Shown here piece after piece: positions 12,600 through 25,700 of a DNA stretch of 64,000 nt. The number at the start of each line of letters is the position of its first letter. The first letter of the stretch is position 1. Under the pieces are notes generated by a model that saw only the letters and a program-made list of their open reading frames with translations, had not been told where the DNA came from and did no database searches. Source of the DNA: Nissolia schottii (Eukaryota; Streptophyta; Magnoliopsida; Fabales; Fabaceae); assembly GCA_003254905.1 (NCBI GenBank), contig QANU01021398.1, positions 396,847 to 460,846 on the forward strand, in the 5' to 3' direction. The position numbers were made by a program, and so were the translations under genes.

Positions 12600-12875
12600 C
12601 TAGTTTCTCAAAGGTTAATACTGATGCTAGTGTTATTTTGGAGAATGGTGTTGATGGTTTTGGTGTTGTCTTGCTAGATGATAATGGAGTTACGCTTGCA
12701 ATCTATTCTGGTGCTATAGATGAGCTGCAAATGTTGCGAACTGAGCTGGAAGGAATTCTTCATGGGTTGGAGCTTGCATGGAATAAGGGGTGTCGTCAGG
12801 TATTCTATGAAGTTGATAGTAGGGAGGCTTTCAAAGTTGTGACCGTCGACAGTATTTCCCCCCAATCACCATGAC
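12600..12875 (+). pseudogene. LINE RNase H domain fragment
   Basis: The frame gives VNTDAS, then GFGVVLLDDNG, then RTELEGILHGLELAW and YEVDSREAFKVV. These are the D..E..D catalytic positions of plant retrotransposon RNase H (VNTDGA / AELWAI / ESDS type). It continues the LINE at the expected distance from the RT. It ends near 12872. Confidence 0.8.
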
Positions 12876-13149
12876 CTTGATCAGTTACTCTTGTGTATTA
12901 GGGACATTTTCTTGCAGCCTTTGTGTGTTCCATTTAGTATTGTTCGCCGGACTTGTAATCGTTGTGATGATTTCGTTGATAAACATTGTGTTCATAGTGG
13001 TGTTTTTTTTTTTTTTTTTAGATTTGGCGAAATTCTAGGAAAGAGCTTGATGCTCTCATCTCCGAGGATACTGTTGTGTAGCTTTGCTTTGCTTTTTCTC
13101 CTACCAAAAAATAAGATTAATGAACTAGGTGTGCGGTGCAATGTGTGAA

Positions 13150-13460
13150 AAATAGATATGATAGATATTTTGAGTTATGAGAGATGGTGTATAAGAGACT
13201 TTGGGTGTGGAAACCAAGTCATATTCTTGTACTATTATTCTTCTCATAGTGAAAATGTTTATCTTCTAGGGTGGATATAGGCATGCGATTTGTCAAACCA
13301 TGTTAAATTCTTATGTCTCAATACTCGTTGTCCTCTTGTAAATTTTCTTCTCTGTGTTTTACTGTTAATATTTTATTTATTGGATTCATACGAGGTAGTG
13401 GAACACCCGTTCTGCTACGTGTTCCCAACAACTAGCATTAGAGTTAAGAGCTCGATACGG
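13150..13460 (+). mobile_element. Copia-type LTR 3' end with primer-binding site (relic)
   Basis: The stretch has the layout of the R-U5 part of a plant Ty1/copia LTR: TTCTTCTCATAGTGAAA near 13239, GGTGGATATAGGCA near 13271 and a terminal CAACA at about 13432. Immediately after it comes ACTAGCATTAGAGTTAAGAG, which resembles a PBS for initiator-Met tRNA followed by the usual downstream sequence. The left half of the LTR and any polyprotein were not found. Confidence 0.45.
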
Positions 13461-13544
13461 TCCAACAAAATGTGTGGCACAATATCAAATCTTGGCGGAT
13501 GTGATAGTTTGATGGAAAGAGAATGAGAAGATGACGGGTTTCAT

Positions 13545-13890
13545 AGTTACACTAGTTATTGGTCGTGGTTTCAAATCTGGTGAAACCTTGTTATTTTGTT
13601 GATTTGGATGTGTAGCTAGTACGTGTTGAGGTCAGTAGTACTTATGTGTTGTATTTGAAAATAAGGATTCTTTGTGGTGTTCATGAAGATGTGAGCTCAT
13701 TTGAGCCAAATTGCAGAGTTATACATGTTCATTGGTCAACGTATTAGATCAGGTAGAGCCATGTTATATGGTTGATTCAGGTGATGTGTAACTGGTACGC
13801 ATTGAGACTAATGGTACTTATTTGTGGTAATTGTAAATAAGGGTTCTTCTTGGTTATCATGAAGGTTTGCACGTGACTAGGAGACATGTA
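13545..13890 (+). repeat. Diverged tandem duplication, unit about 180 bp
   Basis: Two successive units share the pattern 'tattggtc..g.. tttcaaatc/ tattagatc..ggt..accttgtta..tggttgatt..g..gatgtgta.ctggtacg..ttgagg..ggtactta..tgt' and end in 'cttggt..catgaag'. They begin near 13548 and 13730. The duplicated DNA is probably internal sequence of the adjoining copia relic. Confidence 0.45.
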
Positions 13891-14587
13891 TCAAAAATTG
13901 TATAAAATTGAATAAAAAATTATATTTGTCAAGGTCCACTACTATAAATGTCAAAACTTTCTCTTACTCCAAATTTTAAAATATCTCTTTTAAAAAAGTG
14001 AGGAATTCTAAAAAAAAAAAAAACAAGTTTAGCTCTTTTTAATACTAAAAATAAAAAGAGAAATATACGATTGGACCATTTTTTTTAAATCTTAAAGGTA
14101 ACTTGTCTAAAAATACAAAATAAAAAAAATAAAATCCCTCGGGTTATCAAATTTGTAAAAGGGCAACGAAGCTTCTCACTTCCCCTTTGAGCCAGATCAC
14201 GTTATAAATTAGATCCCGTTATAAATTCGAATTTTGAAAACGAAAGAGGACAGAGATTAGAGAGAGAACCATATATGATACGGACGTGGTGGGATGTCAA
14301 TAATGAGTGGAACCCACGATCTACTGAAGGTGTTATATAAAAATTATGCTGGCGAAAGAGACTCACTTTATTATTTTGCAAGTGGGCAACGCAACACACC
14401 ATTTGCACCTTGGTATCTATTAACTAAGGTAGAAACTTAATGGATGCAAACAATATTGGCCAATTATTCTTCCCATAACGTCCCTGGATGCTGCTATCGT
14501 TATGTCTCTTTAAGTTTTATAAGTTTTAGCTAAAGATAGAATAATAGAAACAAGATACAGCACAATCAGCATATAGGATTTGGTTCT

Positions 14588-14637
<50 letters not shown>

Positions 14638-15855
14638 ATCAAGTTTCTCCGGTGTAACTTCAAGTAATTGTTATACCATTTAATAACTTTTTAATTATTT
14701 AATTATTTGAAAAAACTAACTGTTGAATTGAAAGTTCATATCGTATAGATCATGTCTACAAAGTCTGACACTAATCTAAAATTGTTTGACTAGATTCTTA
14801 CATGTATTAAAATTGATGCAATACATATATTGAAAATGTGCAAAAAAAAAATCTATTTGATCACATTTTTATTGATGTTCAAAATTTTTGAAATTTGACA
14901 CTAAAGATCTATATGATAGTTAGTTGTAATTTAACGATTGTATCGATAAAATTTAAATTCTACAAAAAGTTATTAAATTTTGTAACAATGTTTATATATA
15001 TATATAATTTTCGTCATTCTTATTGTAATAGTAATTCAACAAGGCGGGTGCACCATGCCCTCTCCCTCTAAAAACATACAATTTAGCATTGTATCAATTT
15101 AAATATTGTCAAAAAATCATAAAAATATTCATAAGGAAACCTTAATTTATGTTTGGTTATATAGTTTTTTTAATTTTTAGTTCAAAAAATTGAATCCCCA
15201 AATTTAAAATGAAAAAAATTGAAAGAACCCTAAATAACCATGTAATTGGATATTCGATTTTTTTTTGAAAAATTATAGAAATAAACATAAATTAAAGTAT
15301 TATTATAAATATTTTTATAATTATTTAATAAATTTTTTTTATTGATATAATATTAAAAAAATTGAGGGATAGGATATGGTGCCCCTAGGGCATGAAAGAA
15401 TTCACCATTCAACAATTATATATTTGTTTCTATAAGGAACTATTTGGGGTAGCGTTTGGTTGGTTCCTAGAGACATTACAGGAACATGTTTGAAGAATTG
15501 GAGGGAGAAAGGGGGAAAAACATCAAATTAAAGGGGGAAAAACATCAAATTGTCACACTCTTTGAATAAATTCTAATCAAATTTTCCTTTTTCCTTTACC
15601 TCTAAAAAGAGGAGAAATAGGAGAGATATGTCTTAAAACAATTTTTAAGTTAATTTATATACCTTAAAAAGTAAGGAATGTGATTGTCTTATTTTCACCA
15701 TCTTTTTTGTCATTGCATAAGAACTAAACACTACTTTAATTTAGATGATACTTTAAGCTCATTAAATTTAGTATCATAAATGAGAGATTTTTATTGATGT
15801 TTGTATTTGCTTCGGATCCATGCCTACCTTGGTTTTGGAGAGTGATATAGCACTT
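13891..15855. other. AT-rich intergenic DNA with a (TA)n microsatellite
   Basis: No gene was seen. The stretch holds a small tandem repeat near 14195-14229 (two copies of 'gatc-cgttataaatt'), a pure (TA)n microsatellite at 14590-14634, and a short duplication of 'gggggaaaaacatcaaatt' near 15513-15551. Confidence 0.7.
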
Positions 15856-15869
15856 ATCGTAAATAGTCA

Positions 15870-16020
15870 TGTTATTATAACAACTATTTTACATCAATTT
15901 TGAATAATCACACTTACAAAAGTGTGAGGCACATAGTGATCCTGACAATGATGGGTGGCCATGCCTTCGTGAGTATGGTTATTCAAAGGTGATCCAAAAT
16001 AGTTGTCATAATATTATTCT
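15870..16020. repeat. Foldback hairpin (MITE-like), arms about 57 bp
   Basis: The left arm, 15870-15926 (GTTATTATAACAACTATTTT.. TTTTGAATAATCACAC..), is an imperfect reverse complement of the right arm, 15963-16020. The arms are separated by about 36 bp. The whole would fold into a stem-loop and looks like a small non-autonomous DNA transposon or a transposon end. No target-site duplication was identified. Confidence 0.5.
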
Positions 16021-17020
16021 GATTTACAGAGGATAAAAGGGATGGAATGGGTCAACTCAAGTGTAACCTACATGTATATGAATGTGATGGGGTAGACTAA
16101 TCTTTTTAGATTAGTTGAAAATGTATGTTCACCCCTTTTAAATTTGACATTGAATTTGTTATTGAACTAGTCTTTGTCTACATATTAACAAGTACGTATC
16201 CTATTTTTAACATAATTTATATATCACAGACATGATACAAAATTATAAAGTCACATTAATTGATTATAACCAATACAACATAATCTAAATTATAATTCAT
16301 TTTAAAGCCCATGCGTGTGTGTCAAGTCGGCTCAAGAGTTTAAATCCCAAATCTTAAGACAATGTTGTACCTACCTTCATATCCTAAATCATAAAATATT
16401 AAATTTTATTTTAAAATAGGTATAGCATCTTGTGGGAATATCTTTTTCACTGAATTAGAGGATCAAGAATTTCTTGACCTAAGAGACATGAGAAATAAAC
16501 ATGATCCTCTACTTTGAGATGATGATGGGTTACCTCCTCTAGATGAGGTACATGAGAAACAAACCTAAAACTCCTAAAACCTAAGTGGATGATTGTTTGT
16601 CATGTGACTGCCTTTCATTATTCAGTCTCTAACCTCAAGGATCCTCCACTTGTGGAAGACCACACTGTTCATATTCATCTCAAACCAATCGTTCTAATTG
16701 ATCCACATTTAAAATAGACTACAGTGGCGATAGGGGGTTAGTGGTGACTTAGCGGGAGCTTTGATCAACTATACCTAACTAAAAACATCAAATCAGAAAC
16801 CTAAGATCAACATCCTAATCCACAAATCAAAGTCCTGAAACCTAACCACACATACTAGACCTAAACTCCAACGAACAACTCAAGAAAATCACAATACACA
16901 TTAATAAAATCAGGTAACCATAAATAATAAATTGAACATACCATAAACTCAAACTGAAACCTTAAACAATATAGCAAACATGTAACAACTAGATATAAAA
17001 TAAAAAATAAAAACATAAAA
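16021..17020. other. Intergenic DNA without visible genes
   Basis: The composition is mixed and AT-rich, with no open frame of interest, no repeat pair and no transposon motif that I can recognise. Confidence 0.6.
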
Positions 17021-17029
17021 TCATTTATA

Positions 17030-17300
17030 GTAGGGATGGTGGCGGCTGGCTCATTGGCGATGGTGGGAGGTGACGACGGTGGCAGTGGGGGGCAGGCTCG
17101 GTGGTTGGGGTGGAAGGCGTTAGAGGTGATAGTGATGAGGTAAAGGGCATGGAGGTGACAGTGTTGGGGGGTGGAGAACGTGGGGGGTGACAGTGGTGAG
17201 GTGGAAGGCGTAGGGGGCAACGATGGTGTGGTGGAGGGCATAGTGGGCGGGGGTGATAATGGTGTGGTGGAAGGAGTAGGGGCAATGTTGATGGTAGTGG
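17030..17300 (+). repeat. GTG/GGTGG-rich degenerate minisatellite
   Basis: About 270 bp of guanine-rich DNA is built from variants of 'ggtgacagtggtgaggtgga' and 'aaggcgtaggg', with an irregular period of roughly 30-40 bp. It is striking in AT-rich surroundings. On the minus strand it opens proline/threonine/serine-rich frames, which are composition artefacts rather than a credible gene. G-runs could support quadruplex structures. Confidence 0.6.
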
Positions 17301-17399
17301 GGTCGACGCAGGGGCATGGTTGAGACGAGAGGAAATGAGAGGAGATAGTGAGATGAGAGTGAAAGCAATAAAGGGTTATATATACAAAGCAAATCAACG

Positions 17400-17835
17400 A
17401 AAAAATTTGTTGGTAAAGTCATAAAGCGTCAACAAAATTGTACTCGTGAAAATTGTAACTTGATTGATGAATATTTCCGTCGATAACCACATTAAATGAA
17501 CAACCAGTTTTGACAACGTGGGAATTTCTTAGCCCAAATAAACATTGACAGATTATTTAGTTGGTCAAAACATAAAAATAAATAAATAAAATACCCTACT
17601 GCTGTCAGAATATTCTGTCAATAAATAATTGGCACCTAGCAACACAAGTTTTTTCATCATTTTTAGTGATGGAATGCAAATCTATTAGTAAGTTTAGGAT
17701 ACAGAGTCTCTAATAAGTTCTACTGGCATTTTAGTTCTAAAAACCCATTGATAACTACTAATGGAAAAAATCTGTCAAAAATGTCGTCGATATTTAATAT
17801 TATTCTAGTAATGATTATCGTTCTTCATTATCGTA
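17400..17835. mobile_element. Possible CACTA transposon subterminal relic
   Basis: Motifs such as TTCCGTCGATAACCAC, CATTGACAGATTATTTAG and 'aatctgtcaaaaatgtcgtcgatatt' recur in both orientations. These resemble the subterminal repeats of plant CACTA elements ('gacagatt..ccgtcg'). No terminal CACTA end or transposase was found, so this is tentative. Confidence 0.3.
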
Positions 17836-18640
17836 AAATCTAATGATTGTAAATAAACAACTTAATCATTCACGTGGCTCTCGTCTTCCTTGTCTCCAAC
17901 CAAGCCCATTTCTCAACCTTGTCCGAGCTTTTTATGCCCTCACTGCCACTCGCTGCGTTTCCCCTCACTAGCCACCTTCTTCCATTGCTCTTATTGCCAT
18001 GGGCGCCAATATTTTGCTCTTATTGCTCTTACTGCCATTGCCATGATCCGTAGAGCTACTTAAAGGCTCATTTGGATAAAATATATGAAAAATAAGAATT
18101 CAATGGCTACAAATATTAACCAAGAACATATTAAATATTTTGAATCATGTTAGCATGAAAATCTAAATTCACAACTCTTAAACAATTATACTAATAAAAG
18201 TATAGAGTTTATTATAAACTTTATTATAATATATGTCACATTTTTATAAATGTGATTGTTAGAAAGCTTTTAAATAATATTAATTTTCCTTTTAGTTGTG
18301 CGCCAAAATGATGCAAATATTTCTTTCTTGTTTCCTACCGGTGACAGTGGCAGTCACTTTACGAGCCCGCCATGTAGGACAATGTAGGTCCCACACTTCT
18401 CACTTGGCTAGCTCAGCAGGCCAATTTAAAATCAGAAACACAACGGTAAATCTAACAAAGAAAAGAAAGAAGAGCGGGCGTTTCTAAGCTAGAGCTAAAA
18501 AAAGATGCCGAGATTCATAATTACGAGCGAAAATAACTGCGGTGCTCCGAGAAATAAAGGAAAAAAGATAATTACGAAAAAGAAAGAAATATAAATGTCG
18601 CAGAGAGGAGAAAGGAGGGTCCAGAAAATTGCTGGCATGA
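17836..18640. other. Intergenic DNA upstream of the flippase gene
   Basis: No gene was seen. A moderately GC-rich patch at 17880-18060 precedes AT-rich DNA. The 63-codon frame at 18296-18487 has no recognisable features. Confidence 0.55.
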
Positions 18641-19733
18641 GGGATTGGGAAGAAAAAGAGAGAGAGAGAGAGTGAGTGCGAGAGTCTCCTCTTTCCTCCT
18701 TTCTCTTTTTCTTTTGTCCTAAAACCCTGTCGTTTCTCTCTCTCTCTCTCTTTCTCTTTCTCTACAACAGTTTTATTTTTATTTTATTTTTTATTTTTGG
18801 TTTTCGATTTGATGAGTTTCTCTCTCTAGACTTTGTCCCCTTCCTCGATCTGTAAACGCCAACACGCGTAATGTAAACACTGATTTCATTCCCATTTGCC
18901 ACATTACTACGTTTCTCAGCATGAACGAGCTCGCTCGCGTTCGGTGCGCTCTCGTTTTGTTTTTTGTTAACTCGTTTTCGTCCGTGATCTCTCTTTATGT
19001 GCGTGTGTGTGTGTTTTTTTTTCTTTTAATTTTTGGATTTTGAAAACGATTTTTCGCTTTGAATTTGGTGGGTCCGGTTATCAACTTACCATGTATCTCT
19101 CCTCGCATTGATCGTTAGTTTGCACCTTTCGCTGGATTTTTTGTTATTACTCTGGCTTTTCGGGGAGAGATTTGGAAAAATAATAGTTAACATAAATGAT
19201 TATTTTTAAATACATATAGTGATGAAAGCATTGTTGTGTTTAAGACATTGCGTTTAGTCCGTCCATTTCATTTTTTGTCCGAATTCTCTGACCCGCCGCG
19301 AAAGGGAACGAGTGTGTTGTAGGATCTCGGTAGTTGGTAACGGAATTTTTCTTAGCTTTCTCTTCTTTTCTTCTTCTTCTTCTTCTTCTTCTTCTTCTTC
19401 TTCTTCTTCCATTTTGTTGTTGTTGGTATTCATCTTAGTTTGGAAAATTTATGGATGCAAGGGTATTCAGGGAATGTTGGTTTTTTTTTGGGTTTCCTTT
19501 TTGGGCTCCCATTATGACGTGTTTCCGTGTTCATTTATGCATGAATTTATATTTATTCTGATTATGCATCAAATGATAGTTGTGTTGATGCATGTCTGTT
19601 GACGTTGTTAGGTTTTAGAAGGAGAAATTGAGGGCCTTTGGTGGTTCCCTGGGACGTGAGATCTGGGTTTTCTTCTTGGTGGGTATGTGTTGATTATAAG
19701 TAGCAAACTACCTTGAGCTGAAAATCCTGTTAA
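18641..19733 (+). promoter_or_regulatory. Probable promoter, 5' UTR and leader intron of the P4-ATPase gene
   Basis: A GA run (about 18657-18674) and CT/TC-rich tracts (18690-18770), typical of plant core promoters and leaders, are followed by T-rich, intron-like DNA containing a (TTC)n microsatellite at about 19367-19408. A possible acceptor (GTTGTTAG) lies near 19604-19611, about 120 bp upstream of the start codon. The exact transcription start and leader-intron donor cannot be fixed by eye. Confidence 0.45.
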
Positions 19734-22700
19734 ATGGCGCGGGGGAGGATAAGGGCGAGGATCCGGAGGAGCCATCTTTACACGTTTGCTTGTGGGCGTA
19801 ATACCGCCCTTGAGGAACCTCATGAGCTTCATGGTCCTGGGTTCACGCGAACGGTGCACTGCAACCAGCCTCAGGTCCATGACAGCAGCCCTTTCTTCTA
19901 CTGCGATAATGGTATATCCACAACCAAATACAATGTCCTTACCTTCCTTCCCAAGGCACTCTATGAGCAATTTCGAAGAGTTGCTAATGTATACTTCCTT
20001 CTGGCCGCGTTCATCTCGCTCTCTCCAATTTCGCCCTTCACCCCAGTCAGCATGATTGCTCCCTTGGCATTCGTGATGGGGCTTAGTATGGCGAAGGAGC
20101 TGTTGGAAGATTCGCGCAGGCTCATTCAGGATGTCAAAGTTAACAACCGGAAAGTTGATCACCATTCGAGCAATGGTGTTTTTGTTCACAAGACGTGGAG
20201 GCAGGTTACGGTTGGGGATGTGGTGAAAGTAGAAAAGGATCAATTTTTTCCTGCTGATTTGCTCTTGTTGTCGTCGAGTTATGAGGATGGGATATGCTAT
20301 GTTGAGACAATGAATTTAGATGGCGAGACGAACTTGAAGGTGAAAAGATCTTTGGAGACTACCTTGACTCTAGATAGCGATGGAGCTTTTAAGGATTTCA
20401 CGGGAACAATACATTGTGAAGACCCAAACCCCAATCTTTACACTTTTGTTGGAAACTTAGATTATGAACGCCAGGTTTATCCTCTTGATCCTAGTCAAAT
20501 TCTCCTCCGAGATTCTAAGCTCAGAAACACAGAGTACATCTATGGGGTGGTCATCTTCACTGGTCATGATAGCAAAGTAATGCAGAATTCTACAAAATCC
20601 CCTTCAAAAAGGAGCACGATAGAAAAGAAGATGGATCGAATCATATACCTTCTCTTCGCTCTCCTCGTTTTGATATCTTTACTTAGTTCCCTGGGATTTA
20701 CATTGAAGACTAAGTACCAGACCACGGATTGGTGGTACTTACGGCCTGACAATATCGAAGCCCAGTATGATCCGAAGCAAATTGGAATTGCTGGGATGAG
20801 TCATTTGGTTACTGCACTCATTCTTTATGGATATTTGATACCCATCTCGCTTTATGTTTCGATTGAGCTCGTGAAGGTTTTACAGGCAACCTTCATTAAC
20901 AACGACATTCAAATGTATGATGAAGAAACTGGGACTCGAGCTGACGCACGGACATCAAATTTGAATGAAGAGTTGGGTCAGGTAGACACCATCCTTTCTG
21001 ATAAAACTGGCACTTTAACCTGCAACCAGATGGACTTTTTGAAGTGTTCCATTGCGGGTACTGCATATGGTGTGCGTCCCAGTGATGTTGAACTTGCTGC
21101 AGCAAAGCAAATGGCCTCTGATATAGAGGAAGAGGAGTCTGATCTCTCCAGTTTCCCGGCACCCAAGACTAAAGCACAAGTTTCATGGGGAGATGAACTT
21201 GAGACAGTTGTCACTTCCAAAGGTGATGAGGAGATAAGGCCTCCCATAAAGGGATTTGGTTTTGAGGACAACCGTCTGATGAATTGCAACTGGTTGAAAG
21301 AGCCCAATGCTGATGACATTTTGTTGTTTTTCCGTATATTAGCAGTTTGCCATACCGCCATTCCTGATCTGAATGAGGAGACTGGCACTTTTACATATGA
21401 AGCAGAGTCACCTGATGAAGGGGCTTTTCTTGTAGCAGCAAGAGAATTTGGTTTTGAGTTTTGTAAAAGGACTCAGTCAAGTATTCTCGTACGTGAAAGA
21501 TTTTCTGCTTCAGGACAAGTGGTTGAAAGGTGAGCATCCATAAAACCTTTTATGCTCATCAATTTGTTTTGTTCGTTTGTTTGTATTTTTTCTTTCAGGG
21601 GGTTTTCAATTTTTTCATTCTTTCAATTGTCGTGTCAAAGCCTATTTTTCCTTTTCTTCTTTTTCTTCCTTTCTTTTCGTGTACTTATTTATTTACTTTT
21701 GTCTGAACTTTACAGAGAATACAAACTCTTGAATCTGTTGGATTTCACTAGTAAAAGAAAACGTATGACAGTGATTGTGCGTGATGAGGAGGGAAGCCTT
21801 TTTCTTCTGTGCAAAGGGGCTGACAGGTTAGCTTACAGAATCTGTTATTCATGTCTATATTACTGATTTCTGTCAGTTTCTACTTTAGAATGAGGGAAAT
21901 TGAAATCATGTTCTAGCTTGTGGAGTTAAAACTCGACTTAATACTAGTATACAACAAAATCACTGCAATTCCATGTTTCCAATGAGGAAGCTTGCAAAAA
22001 TGCACCCATAAGCTCTCATATTCAACGTCTCTCACACTTTGACATTAATCGTTTCCTTGCTTGGTTTTGCAGTATCATATTTGATCGTTTGTCAAAGAAT
22101 GGAAAAATGTATTTGGAGGCTACTACTAGACATTTAAACGAATATGGAGAAGCTGGGTTGCGAACACTAGCCCTGGCTTATAGAAGGCTTGATGAGCAAG
22201 AGTACTCTGCTTGGAACAATGAGTTTCAGAAAGCCAAATCAGCTGTTGGGTCTGACAGAGAGGCAATGCTTGAGCGGGTTTCGGAGGATATGGAAAAAGA
22301 GTTGATTCTTGTTGGGGCGACTGCCGTGGAAGACAAACTGCAGAAAGGGGTAGGCTTATTTTATTTTACAGTTCTTGAGCAGATTATGGAAAGAGAGTTG
22401 ATTCTTTTACAGTGCTGTTTTTCTTACTTCAAGTCCTCATCCGAATTCAACTCTTTACTCTCCTCAGGTGCCCCATTGCATTGATAAACTTGCGCAAGCA
22501 GGTCTCAAGATCTGGGTCTTGACTGGGGATAAGATGGAAACTGCAATCAACATTGGGTCGGTCTACCACAACTTTAATCTCATGACACCATTTCATTTCT
22601 GCTTTATATAATTAATGCTGAACATACTCAAAAGTGCCTCTGTATGAAAGGATGATAAACAACTTTTTTTTTTCTGGGATGCAGATTTGCTTGTAGTTTG

Positions 22701-25700
22701 CTACGACAGGGCATGAAGCAGATCTGTATAACTGCTCTGAACTCAGACTCAGAAACCACTGATGGCAAAGAGGTATTATATTTTCATTGAGATAGAGTTG
22801 AGGAATTTACTTTATGGACTTCGGTCTCATCTGATGGTAGGCCTAGTTCTTTCTTACACCACAGGCCATCAAAGACAACATAACAAATCAATTCACCAAT
22901 GCCTCACAAATGATAAAGCTGGAGAAGGATCCTCACGCTGCATTTGCATTAATTATTGATGGGAAAACTTTGACTTATGCTTTAGAAGATGATATGAAGC
23001 ACCAATTTCTAGGATTGGCTGTTGGTTGTGCATCAGTCATATGCTGTCGTGTGTCTCCCAAGCAAAAAGCATTGGTAGGACCTTTCTTCCTTTCTTAGTT
23101 GTAATTTTGTGGGTTTTTAATATATACTGCATCTCAGTGGATGATTATTGGAGTTAATGTGCTGCCAGATGCATCGATCCATCTTAGTTAGACCTGAAAA
23201 GTTATGTCCAGTTAAATTCATTTGATCTGTACCAACAAAGTTAGTCTAAGAGGAAGGGGCTTGGGTCCCTGAAGCATGTCGTCTGGGTTGAATCCTGTGA
23301 TTCATATTTATGGAAAAAAACACTCTTGGGTGATCATTGCTTAGGAGGTTGGCCATACCCCGGGTGATTATTCTCTCTCCTGTTGGGTGACGGAATACTC
23401 AGGGAAATTAAATTAGAAAAAAGAAATGGTCTGTAATTTCAGTTGTGCACATTAGCAATTGCAACACTTCTATAGGAAGTATTTTATCTAGTCTCTGTCA
23501 CTATAACAAATGCAATATATGGAGATGTGTAGTGTCTATTGTTCTATAATGTCCTAATTCCTTAATCTTTTGGCATCAGGTAACAAGGTTAGTAAAAGAA
23601 GGGACTGGGAAGACCACTCTAGCAATAGGGGATGGTGCAAACGATGTTGGCATGATTCAGGAAGCAGATATTGGTGTTGGAATCAGTGGGGTTGAAGGTA
23701 TGCAGGTCAGTGACATACATAACTAGTGACATACATGACTGGAACTTACAGCGTTGTCTATTATAGCCTATGATGGGTTAAGTCTAACTTTTAATGTTGC
23801 AATGTTTAATTCCATATGCTTTATATTTCGGAAACGAGAACAGAAACTAGTTTTATATATCTTTGATATGTTCAAAGATTAGAGTATGGTTAGAGAATAG
23901 GAATCTGTCATGTTCATTTTTACAATTTTTGAGCTCCATTTTTCAAGCTGGGCTGCTGACTAGGCTTCTTATAACCAGTAACCTTGTGATTAACTCTATT
24001 CAATGGCATAAAGAAATGAACTTCTATTAGCATTGTTAATAATTATTTTCAGACTAAGTTCTTCTATAAAATAAGAAAAAGGTGACAATTCCATGCTTCA
24101 AGTGAAACTTACCTAGCATTGTGAAATTTTGTTAATTCTTTTAGTGACCATTGTCTGAATATAGCGCTATTGAACAGCTAGGGCAATGAAGTGCAAACTT
24201 TTGAGGCTAGAAACTCATGCTAGCTAATGTTAATTGCTAATTAATATCCGGAACTGCTTTTCATATGTTAATACAGTATTTACCAGCTATGTTCACTCTT
24301 AGATCTTTTTGAACATGAGCTGAAATAAGATAGTATAACAATTGTCTGATTCCATTTTCATGTTTTCATCCATAATGTAAAATTGTTCAGTTAAAAATAT
24401 TACCGGCCCATGTACCCTCATTAGTTGTCATTTTCATACTTGGTAAGACAAGAACATGGATATATGCTTCTGTTTGCTTTCATGTTAGATTTCTTCTAGT
24501 TGTGGAACTCAAGCTTGCAACTTTCTTTCAGGCGGTGATGGCTAGTGACTTTGCTATTGCCCAATTTCGGTTTTTAGAGCGGCTGCTGGTAGTCCATGGA
24601 CACTGGTGCTACAAGAGAATTGCACAAATGGTAATTGGTTAACTTTATTTTGCTCGTTCTCTCAAGTTGGATGCCTTGCTTCCTTTGCTTGTTTGTTGTC
24701 CATCCTTTACATGGATAGAAAATAACGTTACATTTTTTGGCATTTTGTATCTTTCTATTACGGGCACTATGACGTCTTTTGATCCATGTAGTGGACCCTG
24801 TCTAGTAAGACAAGACTTAGTTGATTTTTCTGTCGTATCTTTCTATCATGAATTGATTTGTGTATTTCTCTTCTAAACTGATATGTTATCCGTGCAGATA
24901 TGTTATTTCTTCTACAAGAATATAGCATTCGGCCTCACCATCTTCTATTTTGAGGCCTATACAGGCTTCTCTGGTCAATCGGTTTATGATGACTGGTACA
25001 TGATATTGTTCAATGTTGTTCTGACATCCTTGCCTGTCATTTCACTCGGTGTCTTTGAACAAGATGTTTCATCAGAAGTTTGCTTACAGGTTTGTCCTCT
25101 TGAAATGTCTCCAATGCGTTTCATCCATGTTATAGAATAATCCAACCACCGATTATCGATGAACTGTTTTGGATGTTGCTCTTTGCAGTTTCCTGCACTG
25201 TATCAGCAAGGACCCAAGAATTTGTTCTTTGATTGGTATAGAATATTGGGATGGATTGGCAATGGTATCTATTCCTCCCTCGTCATCTTCTTCCTTAACC
25301 TCCTCATATTCTACGACCAAGTGTTCCGTGCCGATGGCCAGCCTGCCGACATGGCTCAAGTTGGGACCACAATGTTCACTTGCATAGTCTGGGCCCTCAA
25401 TGTCCAGATTGCGCTGACAATGTGCCATTTTACATGGATCCAGCACGCTTTTGTTTGGGGAAGCATAGCCACTTGGTACCTCTTTCTCTCATTATATGGC
25501 ATGCTCCCTCCACAATATTGCAAGAATGCCTACCAAATACTTCTTGAAGCTCTTGCTCCTGCACCTATTTATTGGGCAGCAACCCTTCTAGTAACAGTTG
25601 CATGCATTCTTCCATATTTTATTCACATATCCTTCCAAAGATGTTTCCACCCCTTGGATCATCACATCATCCAAGAGATCAAGTACTACAGGAAGGATGT

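Larger units (their letters stand above)
10447..13140 (+). mobile_element. 5'-truncated, dead L1-type LINE retrotransposon (RT plus RNase H)
   Basis: Plus-strand remnants follow the order of plant L1 ORF2: reverse transcriptase from about 10600 to 11790, a degraded zf-RVT-like stretch (about 11830-12560) and RNase H (about 12600-12880). The upstream endonuclease domain is missing, so the copy is 5'-truncated. Frameshifts and stops break the frame, for example a TAG at the end of ..WSFLEKTL near 11068. The 3' end lies near 13130 in A-rich DNA. Angiosperm L1 elements with a C-terminal RNase H are a known group. Confidence 0.85.

Noticed and set aside
16861..17422. Minus-strand Pro/Ser/Thr-rich frames up to 178 codons
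   Set aside because: Three overlapping frames are all open because of a GTG-rich minisatellite; composition artefact, no domain.
19312..19602. Frame with a poly-Ser run upstream of the flippase
   Set aside because: The serines come from a (TTC)n microsatellite in the leader; no start context, splice support or similarity.
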